Origin: Motacilla alba alba
Taxonomy: Eukaryota > Chordata > Aves > Passeriformes > Motacillidae
Direction of reading: 5' to 3'
DNA: 64,000 nt
NCBI RefSeq assembly: GCF_015832195.1
Contig: NC_052021.1
Location: 2,170,001 to 2,234,000, forward strand
In this document: positions 25,001-40,000 of the stretch, piece by piece
How positions within the stretch are numbered: the stretch's first letter is position 1
How the letters are laid out: every line of letters begins with the position of its first letter
The notes under the pieces: generated by a model
What the model saw: only the letters and a program-made list of their open reading frames with translations
Told to the model about the DNA's origin: nothing
Database searches by the model: none
Program-made: the position numbers and the translations under genes

Positions 25001-28000
25001 ATCAGTGTTTTCTTGGAGGAGTAACTGGCTGTGAGGCACGGTCAGGCTGTCGCATAGCGAAGCCGGTGCAGTCATGTGCCCTGTGTAAACCTGCCCTTGC
25101 GCAATGCCCCGCTTGTTTGCCGGGCAGGTATAAATAGAAAGGGTTGCTGTTGGTTGTGTCTGGAGGAGCTGGGCCAGCCCTTCTGCCCTCCCTCGGTCAC
25201 GCCCAGCAGAGCTGCCCGAGCCCCGGGCCGCCTTTCCCGGTCCGTGCTGTTCGTGCACCGCGCCGGAGCTGCTCCGGCAGCCTCCCAGCACCGAGGGGAT
25301 GGGAGGGGGCAGCGAGGGAGACGGAGCTTGTCAGCAAAACTGGATGTGTCACCTGATGTCAGCTGAGGCTCCCCGGGAGGTTGGACTGTGCTATTTCAGG
25401 GAAGGCTTTTCTGGGATAAAATGCAGGGACATCTTGGTTTTGTATCTGTAAGGGAAGCAGGAGCAGTTCCTGCTGCCTGCCGTGGGTTTTTGTTTCAATA
25501 TCTTCTGTAGATCTCATTCTTCAAAGCAGGTTGGGGCAACGCCTTAGAACTCTGACACAAAAAGTGTTTATTTTTTCTTAAAGGATTTACCCACTTTCTG
25601 TTCTGACTTTTTTTTAATGGAGCAGCTTTTAAATGCACTTTGTTTGCTGCTACTAAAATATCAGAGTTCCTGTGCAATTGAAAAGGCTACATTGAAGCGT
25701 GTGTATGTATTTTAGGGCAGTGCTTCTCTGTATTTGGTCATGAGGCAGGGTTTGGTTTCAGTTGCCTGATAGCAGATTTTCCCAGTCTTTGTGTCATGCA
25801 TATATTTATCTAGTGAAAAAGGAATGATAAATACAGGATTTCAGCAGAGACTCACATTAAATCTGTCCCCTGCGTCTCTCCCCTAAAAAACCCTCAGAAC
25901 AAACCCAGAAAGAATGGAGATGTACCACAAGTATGCCCCAAACATTTTAGAGTATTTCTACAGGCATGTGCTGCAGGGAAAAATGCTGCTCATAACTTTT
26001 TGGGAATATCTTAGCATTCAGTATGGGGCCACTTACTCCTGATGACTGCCAGGTGCCCTGGAACATTCCGCTTACCTCTTTGGGATTCTGCCTTAGGAAA
26101 ATCTCAGGCAGCAGTCAGGCCTTGTTTGGCAACATCTGGCCAACTTGGAAACTTTTCTTTTGCAACATTTGCAGTTGCCTGGGACAATTTACTGGGCCAG
26201 TAGAGGTGCTTTTACTGTCCCAGCCCATCCAGTTCTCTGCTCTCTTTAACTTTATGGGGATTGCCTGTACCTACACACACTGCTTCTCTTGTCCTCCTGT
26301 GCCCTGGTGGGGGAAGCAAGGGAGCGCCTGAGGCAGAGGCAGTGTGCCAAAATGAGAGTGAGTTCCCAGCTTTGAGGAACAGCCTGCTTGTGGTGTTAAC
26401 TCCAAACTCATCTCTTGCCCATCATGCTAGGTGAAATGTTAGAAATGTTTCATGTTTGGTTTTTCCTCAGCAGATATTGGATAGGAAGACTCATTTTTAA
26501 CTGGAATGCTGCTAACAGCTAGCCACGTTTCCTTCACTTTTTCTTCAAATTGCCTGTAATCCCCTAAATCTTATGGTCACTTTACTGCCTCATTAATCCA
26601 GAGGTGCAGGAGCTCTTTGGCAGGAGTCACTGGTGTGTGATGTGGTTACAACTTTTGAAGTTTTACTCATTAACTGGCCAGAGAGGCTGTGGAGTATTGA
26701 GCCCTTCAGATAACTTGAGGTTGGGGTCACTCCTTCACTTCTTGACACTTTGTAAACTTTGGTGAAGAGAAGTTGATCCCTCTTGACTTCTTTAACTTAA
26801 ACACACTTCGCTTTTGCAAGTCTCAGAGGACATGGGGACAAGTCAGTAACTGGCAGAGCACAGATGGCACAGGCTGATGCATTTGCTCGGTCTGTGGTGT
26901 CTCTGGGAGACAAGGAATTTTTAATTTTTTTTAGCATTGCAAGTAGGACAGCCTGGGAATGACATCCTTGCTGATGAATAGGTTAATGTACTTTGGCAGG
27001 TTGGACTGTGACAAAAGCATGAGAGTTGACAGCACCCTAAATGATCTTCACATTTTTCTGCAATCCATTGAGTTGAACAGCAGCTCAGCACTTTCCTCGT
27101 GGGTTTTTTTGTTTATTTGTTGGGTTTTTTGTCCGAATTACAGGTTAATTTGTTTGTAACCAAGGGTTTTTCTAGCAGTTGGGTTTGGAGGAGGCTGGAG
27201 GAGGTTGAATTCCTTTTGTGTTCTGGATGGTAGTTTTCTGGTTCATCCTCTGGCTCTTTAGGGAATCTGGTCTGGCCCCTCAGAATCCCTGTTCCTTGAC
27301 TCTTATATAAGGTGTTAAATTTTAAGGCTCATGTGTAGCTTCGGTGCAGCTTTGGAGGGGATTTCTTAGGATGTTTTTCTGAGAATCTAGAGGAAAAAAT
27401 TCCGACTCACTCTCCGTGGAAGAAGAGTGAGACAAATGCTTGAGGGGAGGGAAGGTGTTTTCCAAGAAAGGTAATTGCCCAGCAATTTTCCTGTAGCTGT
27501 CCTTGCAGAACGATAATCCAGACATTATAAGCTTCCTTCCTTTTAGGTTCCTGTTTCCTGGAGAGGAGTGAAGAACCGGGCTGTGCTTTCACATGCATGG
27601 CTCCATAAGCCGAGTGGAAAAGGTGATATTTTCTGAGGGGGCCATCGCCTCTACTTCCCAAATTTGTCTCTGTGTGTTAGGACAAACTTGGTAAAGCAAA
27701 GGCTCCTTTTTCTTACGTTGAAGAAGCCACATCTGGAGTGGTTCAGGCAGGGAGAAACCAGTGAAGAGGACGAGTAAAGGAGCACCTTGGCCTGCACAGG
27801 TGTTTGATGCTCTGAAAACAGTGGCTTGCAAGAACTTGAGGAAACGGGGGGGATAGCTCTTGCTGGGCATGACATGAGGCTGTTGAGAGCTGATCTGCGG
27901 AGAAGGGAGAAATATGTTAAAAAATGGATGACCTTAGGTAAAGAACAAAATACAAAATAAAGAGATGCCAGAGATAACAAAGCAAGCAATTCCTTTGGGT

Positions 28001-31000
28001 TTATCTTTATTTGCTTTCTCTTGGGTTGCTGCCGTGCTGGGGATGTGAAATACCAAGTTAAGGTGTTACTTCTTTTGTAGCAAAGGTTATTTGGAGGGAA
28101 GAGTCAAAACTCAAAACTATTTGTTCTGAGAGACCGCAAGGTGTTAACACACGCTTCACTGGCATGTTTGCTTTTGTTGTAATGTAAGTTCATATACGAG
28201 GGAAAAATTCTGTTTCATAGTTAAATAGGAGAGCAAGCTGAAAGGGAAAAAGTGGTAACAGTGGAGAGTTTCGAGCTCTTTGCTGAGTCTGCAGGATCTG
28301 AATAAATGCAGAGTTTTGTAGCTTTGTTTCTGTTTCTCCCAGGACGTTCAGAAAGGGAGGGTGGATACTGTTGCAATGAAGGTGTATCCTTTCATATTGG
28401 ATATAATATTTCAAAGAAAAGTATTTCCCCATAGTACAGAACAAACTTGTAAGAATTTAACTGTGTTTGAAGTCACTGTGGAAAGTGTCAGAAAAGAAGC
28501 TGTGATTAGTGTGTGTCATCTTTGTTCTGTAGCTGCTCTAAAATGTGCCAGCCATGTGTGGCCCTAACAAACAAAATTGCTTAGTCACTGCCTGACTGGA
28601 AAGATCTGTACTGAAAACATTAAAATTTAGAGTTGTCTTGACGCGCAGCCAGCAAAGGTGATTACTGAAAATAAATGTGAAGTATAGTATTTTTGCCATA
28701 CACTTAATAATGATCTATTGTTGAGGCTGTGAGGAAGAAGGAACAAGACATTGTGCTGAAGCTGGTACAGATCTGAAAAGTCTTACAGTGACAGGATCTT
28801 AAAATAATCAAACAAAACCTGAAAGCTCACTAAGAGCCTGATCAAACCAGTGCAAGTTACAGCATGAATGCCTCCATTTGGCTTCAAGACACTCTCCTAA
28901 ATCAAGAGTGTGAGAGACTGCTTGGAATAACTGTTATTGCAGTTGTATAGTTCAGTTTTGTAGTTTACAGTGTGTTTCAGTGTAGGAGGAGTAATAGCCT
29001 TTTGATAAAGGCCTAGGTTAAAAGCTGTGCTTGTAAATAGTTGGGAATCCTTGATTCCACTGTTTAAAGTCCAGGTCTTGACTGACTTCCTTCAGAGCTT
29101 GACTCTGCCTTCCAGAGCCTTCCTACCACTGTTCTGTGCCAGTATCTGAAAGGGAAGAATAACTTTCCCTCAACCAAGTGTATTCTTGTTTACTGTCACC
29201 CTGCCAGGGCTGACAGCTCTTTGGCTGACCACTCTGACTTTGAAAATTAACTATTCTTAGGGCTTCCAGATCAATAATGCTGCAGTTTAGAACAGGCTGT
29301 AAATATTTTGCTAACCATACATTATTAGAAGCTTTGAAGTCTTACTCCTGCAGTCTCCCAGGCAGTACCAGTGCGCTGTGCTGCTCAAGGGTAATATGCA
29401 ATGAAGCTTTTTACTGGGAGAGAGGGTGACAGGCTTCAAGCTCTTGTGTAAAAAAATCAGGCGTGCAAAGCACGTTTTTCTTAAAATAAATGGGTCATTC
29501 CTCTGAAGCCCAGTGTAAACAGGCTTTATAAATCAACAGCTGAGAAGGCTGCAGAATGCCACCTATAAAGCAGCGTTTATCTGGCTGTTTGGTGAGTGCT
29601 GGCCGTGTACCTTGTGGATGCACTGGTAATTCAGCTTTAAATCGATCCTCTAATTGCCTGCAACAAGGCGTGAGAAATGGGAAAGTGATTGTTCATCTGC
29701 TGTAACATTACCAGAAGCTTCGTAGGAATGCAACACCTGAACTCCTGCCTTGTGGCTGACAGAGTAGTTCTACAGGGTTTTGTGAAGTGCAAACAGCACT
29801 GATGTAAAGAAAACACCTGTGCAGCTGATAGGTTTGAACAGGTTGGGTTTATGTTTCGGTTTGTATTTTTTAAATTTTTGTAAAGTTTGGCAGCAGTGCT
29901 TTGTAGGCTTGGACCGTGGTGGATTTCTTTGGAGGCTGCCTGCTGTAGGATTTTAGGAGTTGTTTCTTGATTGGTTAGTGCAATGTAGGGCATTGTCTCC
30001 TGAGGAAACAGAGCTTACTGACACACAGGGTGGTTTTAGAAACTGGGAGAAGTTGGGTGCCAGGTCCACACAGCACAATTTAAAAAATAAAACTCTTGGA
30101 AAGTCAGCAAAAACATGCATTTGATTCACTTGTCCTGCTGATTGCTCATAGGGCAGATACTTCACATTTCTTTTCCAGGACTGTCCAGAGAAGATATTCT
30201 GTATCTTACTTGAAAGCTCTGCAGGTTGCATGGCAGTCCCACATGGGATGGGAGGTAATGTCCAGAAAAGGACTGGACACCCGCAGATTTTTCTGTACAC
30301 AGTTGAAGACCTAACCAAGAGAAAAAAAAAAAAAGGAAGTCTAAATAGATTTAGTGTGCTTAAAAAGTATGATAGAACATTCCTTAAGAACATTCTTAAA
30401 GCTTTCTGTTTATGCTCCGTGTTTTGGTGTGTACCTGCTCTTAAGTCTTGCATGCAGTGCGTACATTGTTGTGGCTCCTAATCTAAAATCTTTCCTCCCT
30501 CTCTCGCTTGCTGTGTGAGAACAGGATGCTTCATGTGGGAGGAGGAATGCGGGCAGCAATCACAAGCTGGCTCAGAGCTGAAGTGCCGGTAGGGCAGGAG
30601 AACAGGGAGCTTGTCGCTTGGCAATCAGCTGTCTGCAGGGTGGATTTCTGTAATGAACAGTTTATCTGTTTCAAATCATCTGGTGGTTCTTGCGTGCTAA
30701 GCAAAGCCAGGTTTTGTATTTTGGGATTTTACGTTTTTTTTACAAAAGGTGGATGATGGGGGAGCAGACTGCTGAGGTGCTGAGACTCGGGAGGTTCAAC
30801 TTTTACGGCTTTTCTGTTTTTTTTTTTTTTTTTTCTCTGACTCTGTAACCTGTGTTTGGGACAGGCCAAAAATTTCTGGGTTGCAATGCGTTTAAAAACG
30901 TGAATAAGCAGGTGGTTGTTTTGGCAGCTGGAAAGGCTGATGCAGTTTGCTCTCTCTGGCAGCCGTGGCCAGCCCTGTGCTGTGGCAGAAGGAGTGCGCC

Positions 31001-34000
31001 AAGGGGCCGGAGGTGTGGTGCCAGAGCATTCGCACGGCCTCGCAGTGCGGGGCAGTCAAACACTGCCAGCAGAACGTCTGGAACAAGCCCGCCGTGGTAA
31101 GTGCCAGCCTCTGAGAGCCCCCAGCCCCACCTGGGGCTCGGGTGGCTGCTTTCCACACACTCTGAGGAAGATTTCTCAAGTCTCTGATCGGAGTTAAGTG
31201 CTGCATCAGACTCTGCCGAGGTTGCAGTGCCTTAATTTGGGTGGTGCATGGAGGTTGCTTTTCACTGCTCTGCCTTGCACAACCTGTCTGCTGACTTCTC
31301 CCGTGACCTGTTGCACAATCACCCAGCAATGTATGGAATGGAGCTAGTGGATTTCACTTGTTCCTCTGTATTGTCACTGACTCCTAATTCAGAGGAGTCT
31401 TTTCTGAACTTGAGCAATTATTACGAACAGGCTGTGTATTTGTTTAGTTCTTTCTCAAAGGTTAAAATTCCCAGGAAGATGCACCATTATGCTAAATTAT
31501 GGAAGGCGTGACAGTAAATAATAGTGCAAATGTTACATTTAGTCACAACAGCTTTTCAAGTTGCATTTCCACTAAATGTGAGGGCTGCTTTACTAGATGT
31601 AGCTGTAGTTTGGGTATTGTTCCACAGTTTTCTAGGGGAGAAAAAGGTGTTTTACTTACAGATGCATTCAGTCCACATTGGCTGTATCTGTGCAGAGATA
31701 CTTCAGTTTAAGGAAAAGTAGGGGAAGGGAGGAATGTCAGAGCACAGCCGCAATGGTTGAAGTAGCCTGAAATGTTCTAAGATTTCTGGCAAGTGTGAAC
31801 TCTGAAGGAAAAGGTTAAAGGAGAAGGTGTCTTGGGGCAATCAACTTTGTATTTCAAGGGACTGGGAGGAGGTGAAATGAACAGGCACTAGCATGCCAGC
31901 TTCTTCATTGGTTTGCTGACAAAAATGTAGTTGGACATGCCTGAAATAGCCTCACTCTGTTTAAAAATACCTCTTCCCACCCTGGCCTCAAACAGTATTT
32001 CTTCCTTGATTCCAGGTGTAATGTTTGCCCTTTGTGCTGTTGTTCACACTCTGCTCTTACAGGCACTAAATTCTTTCTCCAAGTAACTCTCAGCTTCTCT
32101 CTGCAGAGCAGTATTCCCTGTGACTTGTGTAAGGAGCTTGTGACAGTTGCTGGCAAAATTTTAAAGGATAATGGCACTGAGGTAAGCACCCCAAAACACT
32201 GTTTGGTTTCAAGGTCTCGTGGTGAGGGGATGGAAGAGTAGCCTCTGGTGCTTTCCCAACATAAGCAGCAGATGTTGAAAGGGACTAGAGTGCATGGGGA
32301 AAGGCTTTTAAACAGCCTCTGCTGGTTTAGAAATTAGCAAATTCTAAAGCCTCCCATGCCTTAACACATCCCTGATGTACTGTAGAGGCTTAATAAAGTT
32401 GTTCTAGTGCCAGTGGGGCACCAGTATTAAAAGGTGGGGTACTGCAGTCTCTAGGAGTGGGTGGTTACACCAGCTGGCCTTTGTTTTGGTTTGTGGGCAC
32501 TGCTTCCCTTTTTCATGTCAACCTGTGGGTACTTTGTATAAATAAGTCACTGTCCCATGAGCCCAGAAGTTCACTTTCTCCTCTTAATTGTCAATGTTGT
32601 GTTCTGGCAAGGCTGGGCTGTGCAGGCCACACAAGCAGTGTGACATGTTTGTGCTGTGGCGGGGTCACATCGAAGGTCCAGAACCTCATTCTAGTTCTGC
32701 TTGTTGCTACCTGGACCTACCCGGGTCCGAGGAGCTTGTTTCAGGCTTTGCATTGTGCATTTTGGGAATGGAATGAGCATTTGAGAGAGAGATATAATCT
32801 GTCTCTGCTCACCTCATCTTTCATAGGATGAGATCCGCTCTTACTTGGAAAAGACCTGCGAGTTTCTTCCTGACCCAGGCCTCGTCTCTGAGTGCAAAGA
32901 AATTGTGGATTCCTACCTACCAGTTATCATGGATATGATCAAGGAAGAGCTTGTAAGTAGATAACGATTTTCAGCTGTTGGTATTAAAAGTTGTGCTCCT
33001 CTTGATGCCAGAATTTCACTTCTGCCTCAGATTGTGCATATGAATCCTTTGTGGATCACTGGTACTGTTAGTTTGAAGACTCCTTCCTTGCTATGAAACA
33101 TTTTCCCTGTCTTACCACGTTTCAGCTGAATGACTCTCCACTCTGAACTTTAAAAGTGACATCAGTTTGGAGCTTTATGTGTGTCTCTTGTCTCCCCCAG
33201 GATAAACCTGAGGTTGTGTGCAGTGCCCTTGCTCTGTGCCACTCCCTTCAGAAGCACCTTGCAGCAATGAAGCTCCAGAAACAGCTCCAGACCAACAAGA
33301 TCCCAGAGCTGGATTTCTCTGAGCTGGCATCCCCGTTCATGGCTAACGTGCCTCTTCTCCTTTACCCTCAGGACAAGCCCAAGCAGAAGCCTAAGGTAAG
33401 CCTAGGACTAAGGGCTGTTCTAGTGTGTGTATAGTCTTGGATTAAGTTCTACAGTCTGCAAAGGCAAGTCTTGTGCTGTGCTGTTGCCATCCAGGACTGT
33501 GGTAATCAAGCAGATCTTGCTGGAAACAATTTCTTCTGAGAGAAAGCTTGGCACCAGGGTTCAAAGGAAGAACAGCTCTTCCCGACCTGCTAGCTGTGCC
33601 CTTCAGGGGATGTATTTGTCTCTGAATGCAAGGGTGACAGACTGGATTGGAAAAGAACAAATAGTTGACAAAGGGGAAGAGATGAGGCAATGAACTTGGG
33701 TGCAGAGGCTGAGTGTTGACAGCAAGCCAGGGTGTGGGAGCTGAGAACAAGCTGCTGTGGGTGAAGCAGGTAAGATCTATGCCAGATTTAGAAACCTCCC
33801 CACTGTGGTCTGTAACAAAACCAAGAGATTTGAAGATTGGGTATCTTAACTATTATCTCAGCTTTGGAGCCAAGTAGGTACCTAATCTCCATCTAGTGGC
33901 TGCTGCACACACCAGCAGTAGCTCGTCCGTCTCCCTACTAGCAGAGGCTTCAAAGCTTTCTCCAGACTATTTATTAAGGTTTATACATGGCTCAGAATAG

Positions 34001-37000
34001 CTTGTTAAACTTGGTAGTAGCAGGAGCTTCTGAAACATGTCATGTGAAGTTGTGTCAACTTGAGTTTCCTTTCTCTCTTTGTCCAGGCCAGTGGGGATGT
34101 GTGCCAGGATTGCATTCAGCTGGTCACTGATGTTCAGGAAGCTGTGAAGACAAACTCCTCTTTTGTGAAGTCTTTGGTTGCTCATGCCAAGGAGGAGTGT
34201 GACCGTTTGGGACCTGGGATGTCCGATATGGTAAACTGTCCTTTTTTTATTGGAAAATTCTGTTCCTGTAAGCAAACATAAAATGGTTTGTTCAATGCTT
34301 TAATCCCCTGATCGTATTCTCTATTTAGTATTACAAAGGAAACTCTGTTGCACGTGTTAACACAGTATAACAATAACAACACCGAAATTGTAAACTTTGT
34401 GGTCAGGAAAGTTGGGTGGGATGTGTGGAAGTGGGGAGCAGGAGGAGGACTCCAGATTGCTTCTGGCCTTTAGAGGCCTTTTCCACAAACATGGTCTGGG
34501 TGGGTAATGTGGTTCTGTCAGTGGAGGCTGGGGCTTTTTGCCCTGAGAGGAAGAGAAGAGGTTAAACAGTTACCTGTGCAGCAGTTTTGTAACCTGCAAT
34601 GCCATCTTGTATTTGGGCCAAGCTCTGAAAGACCTGTTGTTATGCAGTAGAGCCGGCAAATTAATACCTTGAGACGTATTAGAAAATTCTAGATGGACTC
34701 TACAGCGTGAGTGGTTTGGTAGTCACAAGACTTTCTCTTCCCACTTTCTGCAGTGCAAGACCTACATCTCTGAGTATTCTGACTTGGCCATCCAGATGAT
34801 GATGCACATGGTAAGATCAGCAGAGTGCAGTATTTGCTCTCAGTTCAGTTTCTGGCTTGTGTAGCTAACTTCTTTGGAAACAGGAAACATGCGCTGCAGT
34901 AAAACTTTGGGGAGATCCCTTGCTCTGTAATTCTTGGTGTTAATGCTTTGAACTTGGTGTTTTTTGGTTAGCAGTTTCAGGATGCTTTCTTTAGCACATT
35001 TCCTTCCATTTTATAACCACTTCTGCAGTGCAAAAGGCACTCTTATCCTTTGAAATATGAAAATACATTACACACGTTCCTTTATATTTTTTTATCTCAT
35101 TCCTGTGCTTACACCACTTCCCCCTCCCCCAAATACTGTGTTAAGGATATTAGAGCTGGCTTTGTCATAGTATTGCAAAATTAGGTCATGTGTGAGAGAT
35201 AAGGTGTCTCCTGGAAGCAAGGCTACACATCCTTCTGGAGTTGCTGTCTAAAGGTTCCTGCTCTCTGGGCTCCTGGCAGGAGCCATGGGAATTGAGGGTA
35301 CCTTCTGCAGCAGCATACTTTTACCTCATACCTTTATCCAGAGAGCTGGGGGCCTTTAAAAAAGATGGCTAAGCCTTTCCTTAGTGCAGTCTGTAGATGC
35401 CCCAGGTGACATAACAAATTACGGGTGAATATCTGGCTGACTTGAACCTGAATTTGGCAACATAGTGGCCTTTTCTTGTTTCCAGTTGCTATAGGCCACT
35501 TAGAAGCTCATCCTGTTCCTTAAACATTTGGGGGGGAAGTCAATGTTTGTTCCAGCAGCACTTAGTTTCTCATTCTAAGCATTGCAATGCAGTGTGTTGT
35601 TAATAGTTGAAATTGGAATATGACTACGCCTTGTGTGCATCTGAGTGTTGCCCAGACTCTCTGGAGGATGCCTTAATGACTGCAGATGAATAATGCTGGT
35701 TAGCACTGTGCAATTAAATGTGAGTTGCTGTAGCTGAGGATCTCTGGGGTGGGGACTGTGTCATATTCCTTTATCTTTGTGGGAAGAATATATGCAGCTC
35801 CAAGTGCTTGATGTGTTTTTTTCTCTTAACTGTTATCTTCAATTTCTCCTTTCTTCCTCTGTCTCCAATCTCCCCTGTCAACAGAAGGATCAGGTAGGTG
35901 AGCAACTTGCCTGTGGTGATAGCCTGCTTGTAGTTCACCCTTTGCTGTTAAAGGGCTTGTAGTTCACTTCTTGCTCTCTTAGCTGTACACTTGGTGTGAC
36001 TGTGCTTGGTGCTGACAGATACAAGGGATATTTATGTGATGAAAAGAGAGACTAAAGGCTTCCTCCAGTGCATCAGTCCTACTTCCAGCTCCAGATACCA
36101 CTTTGTGCTACCAAGATTTCAACTTGATTATGCTTTGGCCAGTAGAGCAGAAAATATCCTCCCTCTTACAGAAGAAGATGTGGAAAAAGCGTGCCAGTGG
36201 CTCCTGGCAGCTGCTGGTTTAAAGTCTGGGCTCAAAAGGGCTTGAGCAAAGCTGTCCCCAGGTCTTTCCTTGGTTAACCTTTAAATCTAGGACAATGGTA
36301 CAGATGTTTGAATTTTATGAACTGAAAAGGTGAAAGCTTCCTAGAGCAATTTGGGCTTTTAAATGAACCTGTCCTGTGGGACCTTGTGTCTGTCATCCCT
36401 CTGTGAGGGAACGTGTGTATGTGGGTGTTGCTGTAACATTAACACCTGGAACTGCTTCTTACAATGCATGAACCAAAGGGCTTGACTTAAAGGTGCTGCC
36501 TAGGGTAGTCTGAAGCAGCACAGTGTCTCTGAGGTGCTGCTTTTGCCTGTGCATGGGATTGTAGCATGATGTATTAATATTAACTCTGGGATAAGCCTCT
36601 GCTGTAGGAAGCTTGGAACAGGGTGAGATGTGATCTTCTAATCACCTGTAGGACCAAGGGTGTCTTTTTCTAGCTTTAGGTGAGAAAATGCAAGTTTTGT
36701 GTCTCACTCTGTACAGCCTTTCTCACTTTGGGTGTCCTCCTTAGAACAGTGTGCCTCATGTCTGACATTTCTTTGTGCATTTGGTAATGTATGTTCCAAA
36801 AAGAAATGCATGAAGAGTGTATTTCTTTGAGAAAGAAAGCCTTTTTACAGACTTGGTTTCTGTTTGCTGTTTCCTCTTGCTGTGAGAACACTGCAAGCTC
36901 AATTGTTGCAGTACAAATGGTTAGGCTTGGGTTTTAACAAGCTCAACTTTTGTTTCTTGTAGGCTGTGTTCAGTAATGCGAGAAACTGTTTCTGTTTGCA

Positions 37001-40000
37001 GAATGTGATGTTTCTGGCAGCTTTAAAGAAGGTAGCTTGTGGATGAGGAAAGAGGTTCTTCTAGGCATTTCTTTCAGCTTTTGGGTGAACTCTGAAGTCA
37101 GGATAATTGGCCTCTTCTGTGATTACTTAAAGCTGGGGAGCAGCTTTGTGGATGCAGCTCTGATGTGATGCTGCTGGTGGCTTGTTCTGGTGTTGGTAGC
37201 TCTTAAGTCAACTCCTTTTGAAGGGCTTGCAAAGTGTGTGGGCTCATGGGTTTTTTAAAATGGGGTTTTTAACCTCTTCCTCTGTAACAGGAACTGCTAA
37301 ATTCCATCCAGTAGCTGTCCTGCCTATAACCTTACCAAATGCTTTGGCAATACTTGAAGTAGAAGTAGTCATGAAACTTTAAGTTGTCTTGGAGCCTTTC
37401 AAAATTTTGCTCTCTGTGCCTGCTCACGGGCTCTGTAGAAAGGGCAGGGACTTCTAGACTTTTAAAAATTGCTTATACATCTCTTTCCAGCAACCAAAGG
37501 ACATTTGTGCAATGGTTGGCTTCTGTTCTTCTGTGAAGTCTGTTCCCCTTCAGCCTCTGGTCCCAGCTCAGGTCGTTCATGAAGTGAAAATGGAAATTGT
37601 GGAGGTAAGACGGGCTTTTTGTACTTCACTTTCCTTTTTGCTTCAGTGTAAAAAACTAGGTGAAAAAGATGAGCTTTCATGTACAGAGTAATCCAAGTAT
37701 CCCTGCATATAAATTCCTGGCCTTTTCTTGTTTCTGATGCTGATTTGTGAAGTAGGAAAGTTGATTGATTTATTTGAACAGAAGACTCTACACTGAGCCA
37801 GAGCTACAAGGTAATGCTTGAGGATTGAAAGGGGAACTCTTGTTCCAGCAGTTCTGCATGACACCTTAAATGTAAATTCTCAGTTTGTGTTTTGCTCTTT
37901 GTTTGGAGTGATACTTTGGTCCCTTTTAAAAATGGGGCAGCACTCTGCATGTGCAGATGAGGGATCAGAGTCAGAATGCTGAAGCTCTGAGTTTGAAGAA
38001 GCACCTTGGCTTCTCCAAAGGGTATTTTGCAAACAGGAGGCTGCTCTCAATTCTAGGAAATGTTGTCCTCCATTAATGTGTTTTAAAAACCACTGTATAT
38101 TTCCCTTTACTTCTGTCTCTGTGGGATTGTTCATTTCTTTGTGTCTGCTAAATTCAACTCCTTGTACAGCCTGGGGGTTGTAGTCTTAAAATTAGTCATA
38201 CAAAATGCCTGTTCATTCAGACAGGCTTTTTACTGAGTCCTTTGAGGTTGGTTTTGGGTTCTGTGACCTTTTGAATACAGCCCAAACTGAGCAGCTAGGT
38301 AAATGCTGTTAGGAATTGTCCCTGTCAGATATGGTCCAGTGCTGATTTACTGTGTGTGTATTTCTTCTTCTGTGTACTCAGAAGGCCTCAGTTCAAGAGA
38401 AGACTTTTTCCTTGTGTGAAATCTGTGAGACCATGGTGAAAGAAGTGACTGGCCTCTTGGAGAGCAACAAGACAGAGGTGTGTGAGTGGTGGGCACTGTA
38501 CCCCTTCCAGCTTTGGCTGAGACAGGGCTGCACTAAAGGGGGAAGGAAAATCGTTTTTATTGCCTGTTTCCACGACAGCAACATTTCTATCCTGGGTGGG
38601 ACAGAAAAGGTGTGCTTATGAACCGAGTCCAAATTCTGTCCCTCATTTCCTCCTCCTGCCCTGTGCTTCAGGAGGAGATTGTGCATGAGATGGAGGTGGT
38701 CTGCCGCCTGTTCCCGGGGAGCGTCAAGGACCAGTGCAAGGACTTCATCGAGGTCTATGGCCAGGCTGTGATCGACATGCTCTTGGAGGCAACAAATCCT
38801 GAAGCTGTGTGTGCCATGCTGAAATGCTGTGCAGCCAGCAAGCTTCCCCAGCAGCCAGGTGGGTGACGAGGGGTCTGTGGTGTTCAAAACGAGCTGGTTC
38901 ACCTGTGATGAGATGTCTTTTGAGGACACTGCTGATACTGCCTCCTTTCTTCTCTTTCTCTTTAGCCAAGCACTGATGTTTGGTTTGGTTTTTTATTTCC
39001 CTTCTCAGTTGTAGTGAAACCTGCGGCTGGCTCAGGTGGCTTCTGTGATATCTGCAAGATGGTGGTGGCTTATGCAGACAAAGAGCTAGAGAAGAATGCC
39101 ACGACAGCTGAAATTGAAGCTTTACTGGAAAAAGTCTGTCACTTCCTGCCAGAGTCTGTCAGTGAGCAGGTAAGGTGTTTGTGCAGGAGGCAGACTAAAA
39201 AGCCATGGTCTTGGTGGCTGGGAGCTGTCCCTGTTGATTTGTTGGGTTTACGTAGGTCCTAACAGTGTCAGTTATGCTCAACCTCATTTTCTGAGCGTTT
39301 CATCTGATATTTTTTCTATATGCTAATTTTAGGTCCGTCTCTCAAGTGTCTCTGCTTCTGCTATAAATGTTCAGGTACTCCTGACAGAGGTCTCTGTGTT
39401 TGGCCAAATGCCTTGTCTCTGGCTGGAGACAAACTGTCCACAGGTGCAGCTGGGACTGGCTTGTGTCCAGCAACCTGATCCTTCACAGGTTTTTCCCTTT
39501 ACTAATAAGCACCAAAGCACAGCAGCTTCTCCTGTCCAGTAGAGCAAACAAGAAAAAAGGGGGAAAAGGCTTGATCTGAGGCAGCTGAATGACCTTGATG
39601 TGTGGCAGCCTGCCTTCCAGTCAGGGCAAGGCAGATGGAGATGAACAGAAGGATGGAACACAGAATCCTGGGATGGTTTGGGTTGGAAGGGACCTTAGAC
39701 TGTGTAATTCCAACCCCCCTGCTGTAGGCAGGAACGTATTTGGAAAAGCTAGAGAGCAGCTTCTCTTGTTGGTTTTTGTAACAGCATTCTCTGCTAAAGG
39801 CTGGGAGGAGTTTGGGGTGCAGGGGGATTAGGTTTGCTCAGTTCCCATCCTTGGGAGTTGGCAGGCTCTTCAATAGATGTCTGCTTTAAGGGTCTGAATT
39901 GACTGGCTGGATTGTTGTACTGATTTGCAGTCAGGAAAGGTTTGCCTGGAAATCCTCTGAGAACAGTGGGTGGGAACACTTGAAAGTGTTTTTTTTCCCT

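Larger units (their letters stand above)
21853..30962. other. PSAP intron 1 (9.1 kb)
   Basis: Large first intron without coding exons. It holds CR1 and LTR fragments (listed separately), a GC-rich patch at about 25190-25330 and a run of T near 30818-30835 shortly before exon 2. Large first introns with regulatory elements are usual for genes of this type. Confidence 0.8.
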
